Below are positions 1 through 7,029 of a DNA stretch of 13,243 nt, piece by piece. A program made the position numbers and the translations under genes. A model generated the notes under the pieces. The model was not told where the DNA came from. It did no database searches and worked only from the letters and a program-made list of their open reading frames with translations. Where the stretch lies: the NCBI GenBank assembly GCA_040758475.1, contig JBFLVN010000085.1:1-13243 (forward strand), written 5' to 3'. How positions within the stretch are numbered: the first letter of the stretch is position 1; each line of letters opens with the position of its first letter. The DNA is from JBFLVN01 sp040758475. GTDB taxonomy: Bacteria; JAGRBM01.

Positions 1-2
1 AG

Positions 3-443
3 TTGGAAGAAAAATTAAAGGCCCGCGCGAAGGAACTGGGCCTCTCGGATCGCTGCCACTTCACGGGCTTTCGGACCGATCTGCCGGAAATTTACGCTTC
101 CCTCGACGCCCTCGCCCTTACCTCCGACAACGAGGGAACCCCCGTGGCCGTCATCGAAGCCCTGGCGGCGGGCGTGCCGGTCGTAGCCACCGGCGTGGGG
201 GGCGTGCGGGACGTTTTTTCCACGGCGGGCACGGGGACGCTCGTCCCTCCCGGAAACGCGGACGCCCTGGCGGAGGCCCTTTCGAACCTGCTCGCTTCCC
301 CTCCCCCGCCCGCCGCGCGCGAAGAGGCCCGGCAAAAGGTTCTGGCGCATTATTCCGAAAAGCGCCTGTGCCGCGATCTGGCGGCGCTCTACGAGGAACT
401 CCTCGGGATTTCAGGAAAAGAAAAAGCTACCGTAATTAAATGA
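3..443 (+). CDS. GT4-family glycosyltransferase, C-terminal part (5' end outside window)
   Basis: This is the C-terminal ~146 residues of a GT-B fold glycosyltransferase of family GT4, which transfers sugar from a nucleotide-sugar donor, usually to an envelope glycan or lipid. The family signature is clear: a buried strand (HFTGF), the region LPEIYASLDALALTSDNEGT, then the donor-binding E-x7-E motif in EGTPVAVIEALAAGVPVVAT and the glycine-rich GVGGVRDVF. The C-terminal helix carries YEELL, as is usual. The first in-frame codon is TTG, but it lies in mid-domain and should not be read as the start, because a full enzyme needs some 200 more upstream residues. The stop TGA overlaps the ATG of the NAD synthetase gene (ATGA), so the two are probably translationally coupled. 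Donor and acceptor cannot be told from this part. Confidence 0.9.
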   Translation: MEEKLKARAKELGLSDRCHFTGFRTDLPEIYASLDALALTSDNEGTPVAVIEALAAGVPVVATGVGGVRDVFSTAGTGTLVPPGNADALAEALSNLLASPPPPAAREEARQKVLAHYSEKRLCRDLAALYEELLGISGKEKATVIK

Positions 444-2083
444 AGATCGCCCTCGCCCAGATCAACACGACCGTCGGCGCGCTCCACGAGAACGCGGGGA
501 AGATTCTCGATTTCGCGGAGCGGGCGAGGAAGGCCGGGGCGGCGCTCGCCGTTTTCCCCGAACTCACGATCACGGGCTACCCACCCCTCGACCTTCTCCA
601 CATGCCCCATTTCGTGGCGAGCCAGGAAAAGACTTTGACGGAGATCGCCTCGAAAATTTCCGGCATCACGGCCGTCGTGGGTTATGCCGAGCCCAATCCC
701 AATGCCGACGGGAAGGGGCTCTTCAACACGGCGGCCATCTTGAAAGACGGCAAAGTCATATCCCGCCATCGCAAGCGCCTCCTCCCCACGTACGACGTCT
801 TCGACGAATCCCGTTACTTTGAACCCGGCTCTCAGTACGAGACCGAATCCCTGGGCGGCCGCAAGGCGGCCCTCACCGTCTGCGAGGACATCTGGAACGA
901 CAAGGGGTTCTGGCACCGGCGTCTCTACAAGAACGATCCCGTCGAACAACTGGGCGATTTCAATTTGCTCCTCAACATCTCCGGCTCGCCATTCCACCTG
1001 GGAAAAGTCCCCCTCCGTCTGGAGATGCTCAAAAGCCTCGCGAAAAAGCGGAAGGCCTGGACCATCTACGTGAACCTCGTCGGCGGGAACGACGCCCTCA
1101 TCTTCGACGGCCACTCGGCCGTGGCGGCGCCGGATGGAACCATCCGGGCGCTTGCCAAGGGATTCGAAGAAGACCTGCTCGTCTTCGATCTTGAAAATCC
1201 GCCGCCCGCCGTGGTGGAGCCAAAGATAAGCCGCGCTGAAGAGGCGTACCGGGCGCTCGTCCTTGGTCTTCGCGATTACGTCCACAAGTGCGGATTTTCC
1301 AAAGCCATCATCGGCCTTTCGGGCGGGATCGATTCGGCCCTCGTCGCCACGCTCGCCGCCGACGCGCTCGGCCCCGAGAACGTGCGGGGGCTTTCCATGC
1401 CCTCCCCCTATTCGTCCCAGGGGAGCATGGACGACGCCTACGCCCTGGCCGACAACCTGGGCATCCGCATCGATAAAGTTGAAATCACGCCCATGTACGA
1501 GGCGTTCCGAAAGCAACTCGCTCCCGTGCTTCGCGAGCGAAAGCCGGGCGAGATCGCGACGACGGAAGAAAACATCCAGGCCCGCTGCCGGGGCATCCTC
1601 CTCATGGGACTTTCCAACGAAACGGGCGCCCTCGTCCTTTCGACCGGGAACAAATCGGAAACGGCCGTTGGGTACACGACCCTCTATGGCGACATGTGCG
1701 GCGGGCTAGCGGCTATCGGAGATGTTCCCAAAGTGCTCGTCTACGACATCGCCCAATGGATCAACCGGGAGAAAATCCGCATCCCGCTCCCGACCATCGA
1801 GAAGCCCCCCTCGGCCGAGCTTCGCCCGGGCCAGAAGGACGAGGACTCGCTCCCGCCCTATTCGGTCCTCGACCCGATCCTCGAAGCCTACGTGGAAGAA
1901 AACAAAAGCATCCCGGAGATCGTGAAGATGGGTTACGACGAGGCCATCGTCCGGCGCATCGTGCGGATGGTCGACCTGAACGAATACAAGCGCCGGCAGG
2001 CCGCGCCCATCCTCCGGATCACCCACCGGGCCTTTGGCGCCGGGCGCCTCATGCCCATCGCCCAGCGCTACCGGCAGGGTTAG
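440..2083 (+). CDS. nadE: Glutamine-dependent NAD+ synthetase
   Basis: This enzyme converts nicotinic acid adenine dinucleotide to NAD+ with ATP, using ammonia released from glutamine. It is the last step of NAD biosynthesis and is cytosolic. The 547 residues match the usual two-domain length. The N-terminal nitrilase-fold glutaminase (about 1-250) has the catalytic triad: E41 in VFPELTITGYPP, K112 in HRKRLLPTY and C148 in LTVCEDIW. The C-terminal synthetase domain has the ATP-pyrophosphatase loop SGGIDS (294-299), LSTGNKSE (400-407) and, near 460, the ELRPGQKDEDSLPPY stretch typical of the glutamine-dependent form. The ATG lies in an ATGA overlap with the upstream glycosyltransferase stop, and the first residues MKIALAQIN are the standard nitrilase-domain opening, so the start is secure. 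It sits in an operon with unrelated functions. No key residue is missing. Confidence 0.97.
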   Translation: MKIALAQINTTVGALHENAGKILDFAERARKAGAALAVFPELTITGYPPLDLLHMPHFVASQEKTLTEIASKISGITAVVGYAEPNPNADGKGLFNTAAILKDGKVISRHRKRLLPTYDVFDESRYFEPGSQYETESLGGRKAALTVCEDIWNDKGFWHRRLYKNDPVEQLGDFNLLLNISGSPFHLGKVPLRLEMLKSLAKKRKAWTIYVNLVGGNDALIFDGHSAVAAPDGTIRALAKGFEEDLLVFDLENPPPAVVEPKISRAEEAYRALVLGLRDYVHKCGFSKAIIGLSGGIDSALVATLAADALGPENVRGLSMPSPYSSQGSMDDAYALADNLGIRIDKVEITPMYEAFRKQLAPVLRERKPGEIATTEENIQARCRGILLMGLSNETGALVLSTGNKSETAVGYTTLYGDMCGGLAAIGDVPKVLVYDIAQWINREKIRIPLPTIEKPPSAELRPGQKDEDSLPPYSVLDPILEAYVEENKSIPEIVKMGYDEAIVRRIVRMVDLNEYKRRQAAPILRITHRAFGAGRLMPIAQRYRQG

Positions 2084-2096
2084 TTTTCCGCCGCCC

Positions 2097-3674
2097 ATGT
2101 TCCATTTCCGGTTAAAAGTTCTCGGCCTGATCGCTCTCGCCTTCTCATCCGCCTGCACGGCCCAGCGGAATAAAGAAACGCTCGTCGCCAATTTGGCGAC
2201 CGAGCCGCCTTCGCTCGATTGGTCTCTCGCCACGGATCACGTTTCCTTCAACGTCATCTGCAACTTGATGGTGGGGCTTGCCGAGTTTGGGGAAAACCTC
2301 ACGCCCCGGCCCGTTCTGGCGAAATCCTGGGATATTGAAGACGGCGGGCGGCGCTACGTCTTTCACTTGCGGGAAGATGCCCGGTGGACCGACGGGAAGC
2401 CCGTCACGGCCCACGACTTTGTTTTCTCCTGGAAACGGATTCTCGATCCCAAGACCGCTTCCGAGTACGCGTATCTTTTATTTCCCCTTCGGAACGGAAG
2501 GGCGTTTAACGAGGGCAAGGCTTCCCGCGAGCAGGTGGGGGTCTTCGCCAAGGACGACTTCACCCTCGTGGCCGAACTCGAAGAACCCGCCGCCTTCTTT
2601 TTAAGCCTCGTGACTTTCGAGATCACGTTCCCTCAGCGGGAAGACGTCGTAAGCAGGTGGGGCGATGCCTGGACCGATCCGGCCCACATCGTCACGAACG
2701 GCCCCTTCAAGCTCAACGCCTGGCGGCACGAAGACGTCCTCGAACTCAAGCGCAACGAGGATTTTTTCCTCGGCGCCCCTCCCCTCCCCCGCGTCCGCTT
2801 CATCATGATCCCCGAGAAACGCACGGTGATGACCCTCTTCGACCGGGGCGAACTCGACGTCATGGACAATCATTCCGTCGATTCCCTCGACATCCCCCGG
2901 TATGAGTCCCTGCCGGGATTTCGCCGCGTGCCGCAGCTTCGCGGCTACTACTACGGCTTCAACGTAGAAGCGCCGCCCTTTACGGACCCAAGGGTCCGAA
3001 GGGCGTTTGCCCACGCCGTCGACCGCTCGGCCTTTCCCAAAATCCTCCGGGGCGGCCAGAAACCCGCGACAAGCTGGATTCCGCCTAACATGTTCGGCCA
3101 CAACGAAGGCATTGGGCTTTCCTTCGATTTGGAAAAAGCCAAAGCCCTCTTGCGGGAAGCGGGCTTCGCCACGCCCAAAAACTTTCCCAAGGTAAAAGCG
3201 CTCTTTAACGCGAACGAGGAAAACGAACTCGTGGCCCAGGTGCTTCAGGCCCAATGGCGCGAGAACCTGGGGGTCGAAGTCCAGATCGAAAACGTCGAGT
3301 GGAAAGTCTTCCTTGAAAAACTCCTGCGCGACCCGCCCGCCCTCTATCGCATGGGGTGGGGCGCCGATTATCCCGATCCCGATAACTTTCTAAATCTCTT
3401 CACGTCCTACAGCGGCAACAACAAGACCCGCTGGAAAAGCGCCCGTTACGACGATTTGATCGCCCGGGCCGCCCGGGAACTTGATGCCGAAAAGCGCCGG
3501 CTCCTTTGCGAGGAAGCCCAGCGCCTTCTCCTCGAAGAAGACGCCGTGATCATCCCCCTCTTCTCAACCACCGAAAACGTCGTGACGCAACCCTGGGTAG
3601 AGGGATTCTCGCTCGATTCCATGGCGCGCCTGCGGTTCGACAAGACGAAACTCCTTCCGGAGAAAATGCCGTGA
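2097..3674 (+). CDS. oppA: Peptide ABC transporter substrate-binding lipoprotein (SBP family 5, OppA-like)
   Basis: This is a family 5 extracytoplasmic solute-binding protein that would capture oligopeptides or related ligands for the two permeases encoded directly after it. The chosen ATG at 2097 gives 525 residues beginning with a lipoprotein signal peptide: basic residues R5 and K7, a hydrophobic core, and a cleavage box ending SSAC with C20 as the lipidated cysteine. The -3 residue is Ser rather than the usual Leu. The frame stays open upstream to 2034, but that extension overlaps nadE and would bury the signal peptide, so it was not used. Family hallmarks follow: TEPPSLDWS after the signal, then the block with WTDGKPVTAHDFVFSWKR and the DP-x-TAS segment typical of OppA. 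The stop overlaps the next start (GTGA). Peptide specificity is inferred from family and neighbours; the actual ligand is not shown. Confidence 0.9.
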   Translation: MFHFRLKVLGLIALAFSSACTAQRNKETLVANLATEPPSLDWSLATDHVSFNVICNLMVGLAEFGENLTPRPVLAKSWDIEDGGRRYVFHLREDARWTDGKPVTAHDFVFSWKRILDPKTASEYAYLLFPLRNGRAFNEGKASREQVGVFAKDDFTLVAELEEPAAFFLSLVTFEITFPQREDVVSRWGDAWTDPAHIVTNGPFKLNAWRHEDVLELKRNEDFFLGAPPLPRVRFIMIPEKRTVMTLFDRGELDVMDNHSVDSLDIPRYESLPGFRRVPQLRGYYYGFNVEAPPFTDPRVRRAFAHAVDRSAFPKILRGGQKPATSWIPPNMFGHNEGIGLSFDLEKAKALLREAGFATPKNFPKVKALFNANEENELVAQVLQAQWRENLGVEVQIENVEWKVFLEKLLRDPPALYRMGWGADYPDPDNFLNLFTSYSGNNKTRWKSARYDDLIARAARELDAEKRRLLCEEAQRLLLEEDAVIIPLFSTTENVVTQPWVEGFSLDSMARLRFDKTKLLPEKMP

Positions 3675-4615
3675 CGGCTTACCTCCTCCGCCGCCTTCTC
3701 TCGGGCGTCCTCGTCGTCTTTGCCGTGGCGGCGCTCACGTTCCTCTTGCAGCGCGCCGTTCCCGGCGGGCCTTTCACCACGGAAAAAGGCCTTCCCCCCG
3801 AAGTGCTCGAAAATCTCAAAAAACACTACGGCCTCGACGCCCCCGTCCCCGTGCAGCTCGCGCGCGTGCTGGCGGGCGTCCCCGTCCTCGATTTCGGGGA
3901 TTCCATGAAGTACCGGGGCCGGCCCGTACGGGACATCCTTTTGGATGCGGCCCCCGCAAGCCTTCAGCTCGGGCTCCAGGCGTTTGTTCTCGCCGTCACC
4001 CTGGGACTCTCGCTTGGATTTGTTTCCGGCTGGCGGCGCGCCAAAGGCGGGGCGAAGGATTTCACCGACGGCGCCCTGCAAGTCTTTACGGCCATGGGGG
4101 TCGCTCTCCCCAACTTCGTCGTGGCGGGGATTCTCATTCTCTTTTTCTCTTTTTATTGGCCCATCCTTCCGCCCGCGAGATGGGAAGGACCGCTCCATTC
4201 GATTCTCCCCTCCCTTGCCCTCGCGGCGGCGCCCACGGCCTACATCGCGCGGCTGGCGCGAAGCTCTCTCCTCTCGGCCCTCTCCGAGCCCCACATCCGG
4301 ACGGCAAGGGCCAAGGGCGTTTCCGAAGGGGCCGTCATCCTCCGCCACGCCGTTCCGGGAGCGCTCTACACGATCCTCACCATCCTGGGCCCTTTGCTTG
4401 CCGCCCTCGTGACAGGTTCCTTCGTCATCGAAACCGTGTTCGGCATCCCCGGCATGGGAAGGTTCTTCGTTTCGAGCGTCGTGGACCGGGATTACACCGT
4501 CATTTTGGGGATCACCGTTTTCTACACGGCCATCCTCGCGGGGGCGAACCTCGCCGTCGATCTCCTCTACACGCTCGCCGATCCGCGCGTCCGCGTGGGC
4601 AAGGAGGGACCGTGA
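3671..4615 (+). CDS. oppB: Peptide ABC transporter inner-membrane permease, OppB/DppB type
   Basis: This is one of two channel-forming permease subunits of an oligopeptide/dipeptide ABC importer in the inner membrane (314 residues, six predicted membrane segments). The N-terminus reads as the usual OppB opening, a short basic stretch (AYLLRRLLSG) then a hydrophobic helix and RAVPGGPF. A periplasmic region follows with KHYGLDAPVPVQ and LDFGDSMKYRGRPV. The cytoplasmic coupling (EAA-like) loop is RTARAKGVSEGAVILRHAVP, and FGIPGMGRFF lies near the C-terminus as in family members. The start is taken as GTG at 3671, which overlaps the oppA stop in GTGA. The frame is open further upstream, but that part is only a shadow of oppA. 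The next permease follows through another GTGA overlap, so coordinated translation of the pair is likely. Confidence 0.93.
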   Translation: MTAYLLRRLLSGVLVVFAVAALTFLLQRAVPGGPFTTEKGLPPEVLENLKKHYGLDAPVPVQLARVLAGVPVLDFGDSMKYRGRPVRDILLDAAPASLQLGLQAFVLAVTLGLSLGFVSGWRRAKGGAKDFTDGALQVFTAMGVALPNFVVAGILILFFSFYWPILPPARWEGPLHSILPSLALAAAPTAYIARLARSSLLSALSEPHIRTARAKGVSEGAVILRHAVPGALYTILTILGPLLAALVTGSFVIETVFGIPGMGRFFVSSVVDRDYTVILGITVFYTAILAGANLAVDLLYTLADPRVRVGKEGP

Positions 4616-5442
4616 AGAAACTCCTTGCCGATCCCCTCGCGCTTGTAAGCACCCTTCTGGCATTCGTCCTCATTATCCTCGCAGCCCTGGCGCCGGTAGT
4701 TTCTCCTTATCCCATGGGCGGGATTTTTCCGGATGACGTGCTCCTCTCCCCGAACGCCGCCCACTGGTTCGGCACGGACCGCCTGGGGCGCGATCTTCTC
4801 ACGCGCGTCCTTTATGGCTCCCGGGTATCCGTGGCGGTGGGGCTCCTGGCGGCGATTCTTTCGACCGCCCTCGGATTCTTTTATGGCGCCCTGGCGGGAC
4901 TCGCGCGGCCGCGGATCGAAGGCGCGATGATGCGGCTCGTGGATATTCTCTACGGCCTTCCCGAGCTTCTTCTCATCATTCTCTTTTCCCTTGTCTTCGA
5001 GAAAGGCGTCGTATCCATCGCCCTCGCCCTGGCCCTCGTCGGATGGATGCGCGTCGCGCGCCTCGTCCGCGGCGAAGTTTTGCGGATCAAGACCCAAAGC
5101 TATTACGAATCAGCGAGAGCGATGGGGATTGGCCTGTGGCGGAAAATCTTCCGCTACGTTCTTCCGAACGTCCTGGGCGTCCTGCTCGTGGCCCTCACGC
5201 TCCAAATACCTATCAGCATTCTGACGGAATCGGTCCTCTCCTTCATCGGCCTGGGGATCGACGATCCCTATAGTTCCTGGGGAACGAGTTGGGGGACGCT
5301 CGCCCGTTCCGGCTGGCAGGGACTCCGAAGCTACCCCCACCTTCTCTTCTTCCCGAGCGCCGCCATCTTCCTTTCGGCCCTGGCGTTCAACTTCCTCGGG
5401 GATTTCCTCCGGGACCGCCTGGAGCCATCGGGCCGTTTCTGA
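4612..5442 (+). CDS. oppC: Peptide ABC transporter inner-membrane permease, OppC/DppC type
   Basis: This is the second permease of the peptide importer and should form the heterodimeric channel with the OppB-type protein just upstream. It has 276 residues. The start is GTG at 4612 in a GTGA overlap, giving a short basic N-terminus (VKKLLADPLAL) and a first membrane helix. The N-terminal family signature HWFGTDRLGRDLLTRVLYG is present, as is the DIxxGLPxLL-type segment. The cytoplasmic coupling loop is ESARAMGIGLWRKIFRYVLP, followed by LTESVLSFIGLGIDDPYSSW, characteristic of DppC/OppC. No ATP-binding subunit (OppD/OppF) follows: the next gene, two bases on, is endonuclease V. The ATPases must be upstream of the window, elsewhere, or shared with another system. 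Confidence 0.93.
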   Translation: MKKLLADPLALVSTLLAFVLIILAALAPVVSPYPMGGIFPDDVLLSPNAAHWFGTDRLGRDLLTRVLYGSRVSVAVGLLAAILSTALGFFYGALAGLARPRIEGAMMRLVDILYGLPELLLIILFSLVFEKGVVSIALALALVGWMRVARLVRGEVLRIKTQSYYESARAMGIGLWRKIFRYVLPNVLGVLLVALTLQIPISILTESVLSFIGLGIDDPYSSWGTSWGTLARSGWQGLRSYPHLLFFPSAAIFLSALAFNFLGDFLRDRLEPSGRF

Positions 5443-5444
5443 AC

Positions 5445-6122
5445 ATGCGCCTCCAAGAACTCCACGCCTGGGACCTCCCCGTCCCCGAAGCCCGCAAAGT
5501 GCAGGAGCGTCTTGCGGGCTTGATCCAGGAAAAACCTCTCCCGAAAGAACCGCGCCTCATCGCCGGAACGGATGTTTCCTACGACGCCAAACGGGACCGC
5601 TTCGTGGCGGGCGTTGTCGTCCTTAAATTTCCGGAACTCGAAACCGTGGAAGAGCAAATCCACGTGGGAAAAACGAGCTTTCCCTACGTCCCCGGCTTTC
5701 TCTCCTTCCGGGAAATCCCCGCCCTGGCGGGAGCGTTGGAAAAAGTCCGCTCGAAGGTCGATCTGCTCGTCTGCGACGGCCAGGGGCGCTCCCACCCGAG
5801 GCGCCTGGGTCTTGCGTCCCACCTGGGCCTTCTCGTCCAGATTCCCACCATCGGTTGCGCCAAAAGCCGCCTTGTCGGGGAGCACAAGGAGCCGGGGAAA
5901 AAGCGGGGATCGAACGTCCCCCTTACGCATCAAGGAGAAATCATCGGCCGCGTCCTTCGGACCCGGGACGGCGTCGCCCCGCTCTACGTTTCCGTGGGGC
6001 ACCTCGTCACGCTGGAAGAGAGCGTCCGCTGGGTGCTCGCCCTCTCCAAGACCCGTATTCCCGAACCCACCAAGCGTGCTGACCATCTGGTAGGGAAAGA
6101 AATGCGCGCGCGAAGCGGCTAG
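5445..6122 (+). CDS. nfi: Endonuclease V (deoxyinosine 3'-endonuclease)
   Basis: Endonuclease V nicks DNA one base 3' of deoxyinosine, starting repair of deaminated adenine, and can also act on other damaged or mismatched sites. The 225 residues match the family length. The active-site residues are all visible: D43 in AGTDVSYD, the strand-separating wedge tyrosine Y81 in FPYVPGFLSFRE, E90 in the same block, D111 in CDGQGRSHPRR, and H117. The glycine-rich GLASHLGLL and the PTIGCAKSRL block follow, as expected. Numbering matches the Thermotoga maritima enzyme to within one residue. ATG at 5445 is two bases after the oppC stop with no clear ribosome binding site, so it probably depends on coupling. 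It is the last gene of this operon, and its repair role is unrelated to the transport genes before it. Confidence 0.96.
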   Translation: MRLQELHAWDLPVPEARKVQERLAGLIQEKPLPKEPRLIAGTDVSYDAKRDRFVAGVVVLKFPELETVEEQIHVGKTSFPYVPGFLSFREIPALAGALEKVRSKVDLLVCDGQGRSHPRRLGLASHLGLLVQIPTIGCAKSRLVGEHKEPGKKRGSNVPLTHQGEIIGRVLRTRDGVAPLYVSVGHLVTLEESVRWVLALSKTRIPEPTKRADHLVGKEMRARSG

Positions 6123-6178
6123 TTTCGCGCCAAATCAGCCACGATTTTGCGGTAAGGGTTACGAGCTAATCCAAATTC

Positions 6179-6406
6179 TCAAGCCGCCGTGTAATGGCGG
6201 ATATCCAATTCCACGCCCGACCGGGCTGCCTCTTCGAGAACCCGCAGGAGCCGGTCCGTCGTTTCCGCGCTCAAGTACTTCTCTCCGCAATTGTCGCAGA
6301 TGTCCCCCGGCACGTCCCGGAACACCACCGTCACGCCGTCCCGGTCGAGAGTGACCGTCGCCTTTCCCGGCTCCGTTTCACCGTGCTTGCAAATCACGCA
6401 CTTCAC
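6179..6406 (-). CDS. YgiT/MqsA-type zinc-finger antitoxin
   Basis: This small protein (75 residues) of the YgiT-type zinc-finger family is usually the antitoxin of a type II toxin-antitoxin pair. Two CxxC pairs form the predicted zinc site: C3/C6 in MKCVICKHGE and the pair in CDNCGEKY. Between them lies the family segment with TVTLDRDGVTVVFRDVP, and the C-terminus (LEEAARSGVELDIRHY) is the typical ending. The start is GTG at 6406 rather than ATG at 6442: GTG gives the standard MKC opening, has GGAGG about 8 bases upstream, and overlaps the stop of the upstream toxin reading frame in GTGA. It lacks the helix-turn-helix domain of full-length MqsA. Its partner toxin just upstream is truncated, so this is probably an orphan antitoxin remnant. 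GC content matches the chromosome, not the adjoining AT-rich block. Confidence 0.85.
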   Translation of the reverse strand: MKCVICKHGETEPGKATVTLDRDGVTVVFRDVPGDICDNCGEKYLSAETTDRLLRVLEEAARSGVELDIRHYTAA

Positions 6407-6594
6407 CGGCGAGGCCTCCGCTTGCGGTAACCCGGCTCCCATTTTGCCGGGTCCGGCTCATAAACACTAACGATAATATGTTGGCCGGTTTCTGGAACGG
6501 TGGCCACTATCACGTGAAGCGTCTTCGTCCCCGAACGGCCTAGCAAAAGGCGGCTCGGATGAACATATAATCGTAAAACAATGATTCTGATCAC
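6403..6594 (-). pseudogene. Truncated DUF4258-type toxin (N-terminal half lost at AT-rich junction)
   Basis: The C-terminal half of a DUF4258-family protein, the usual partner of short YgiT antitoxins, is recognisable from HPSRLLLGRSGTKTLHVIVA through YEPDPAKWEPGYRKRR. Complete members have roughly 40 more N-terminal residues, with a conserved H-x-x-x-R-M-x-x-R type helix before the PSRLLLG segment. Here the frame opens with a GTG at 6594 and only about ten residues (MIRIIVLRLY) that do not look like the family. They are encoded by AT-rich DNA. Homology therefore breaks near 6560-6570, where base composition also changes. A 63-residue product could be made, but it is unlikely to be an active toxin. 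The stop overlaps the antitoxin GTG, so the original toxin-antitoxin operon order is preserved. The missing 5' half was not found at the far edge of the AT-rich block. Confidence 0.7.
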
Positions 6595-6631
6595 TTGATT
6601 TTATTGCCGCTACACAGCATGTTCAGAATCA
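6582..6631. repeat. 9-base inverted repeat upstream of the MazG-like gene
   Basis: TGATTCTGA (6582-6590) is the exact reverse complement of TCAGAATCA (6623-6631), with 32 bases between the arms. It ends 20 bases before the MazG-like ATG, so it could be an operator or an mRNA stem. In AT-rich DNA a repeat of this size can arise by chance. Confidence 0.3.
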
Positions 6632-6651
6632 GCATCAAAGGATAAGATCGT

Positions 6652-7020
6652 ATGCGTAAAATACAATCAGAGATTAAGCATTTTAATGATGTGCGTGGTT
6701 GGAGCTCTCCAGAACAGATCAAGGATTTGCTATTAAATTTTAATGAAGAAATCGGCGAATTTTGGAATATCATTAAATGGGTTGATATAAACAAACAGAC
6801 AGAATTAATAAGAAAGAATCACGACGAAGTTGAAAATTTTATTGGCGATATGATTTATCTAGTAATGAAAATAGCTAATCTCTGCCATGTAGATTCACAG
6901 AATGCGATTGAATCGGTTATGGCTGAATATGAAAAACGATTTCCTATTGAATCGGTCCGAGGAAAGCATGCAAACGTGAAAGCGGGCGGAATAGACAAGA
7001 AAGTTGATTCTAGCAAATGA
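6652..7020 (+). CDS. MazG-like nucleotide pyrophosphohydrolase
   Basis: This 122-residue protein resembles the single-domain all-alpha MazG-like NTP pyrophosphohydrolases, which hydrolyse NTPs or dNTPs to monophosphates and clear abnormal or alarmone nucleotides. The first metal-binding motif EExxE is present (E32, E33, E36 in NEEIGEF). A helix follows with ENFIGDMIYLVMKIANLC and the typical tail EYEKRFPIESVRGKH. The second motif, normally ExxD, reads F63-I-G-D66, so its glutamate appears replaced by phenylalanine (E61 and E59 lie nearby). Activity is therefore uncertain. The ATG follows AAAGGATAAG, a weak ribosome binding site. Base composition is strongly AT-rich. It is convergent with the membrane-protein gene, whose stop lies within the same palindrome as its own. 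Such genes occur in phages and mobile regions as well as chromosomes. Confidence 0.78.
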   Translation: MRKIQSEIKHFNDVRGWSSPEQIKDLLLNFNEEIGEFWNIIKWVDINKQTELIRKNHDEVENFIGDMIYLVMKIANLCHVDSQNAIESVMAEYEKRFPIESVRGKHANVKAGGIDKKVDSSK

Positions 7021-7029
7021 ATGCATTCA
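7018..7029. repeat. Perfect 12-base palindrome containing both convergent stop codons
   Basis: TGAATGCATTCA is self-complementary. Its first three bases are the TGA stop of the MazG-like gene, and its last three, read on the other strand, are the TGA stop of the 362-residue membrane protein. A T-rich tract follows on the plus strand (7033-7044), so weak transcription termination is possible, but the stem has no loop and is short. Confidence 0.6.

Noticed and set aside
389..1516. A 375-codon minus-strand open frame opposite nadE.
   Set aside because: It is a shadow of the strongly conserved nadE frame, with low-complexity composition and no domain.
3446..4663. A long minus-strand open frame across the oppA/oppB/oppC genes.
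   Set aside because: It is charged and repetitive, typical of the antisense of GC-rich membrane-protein genes; the plus-strand genes explain the region fully.
6179..6442. An ATG start at 6442 for the YgiT-type protein.
   Set aside because: It adds 12 residues that are not family-like and overlaps the toxin end; the GTG at 6406 has GGAGG upstream and gives the standard MKC opening.
6566..6571. A perfect TATAAT upstream of the MazG-like gene as a promoter -10.
   Set aside because: No -35-like hexamer lies 16-18 bases before it, and it sits at an AT-rich junction where such hexamers are common.
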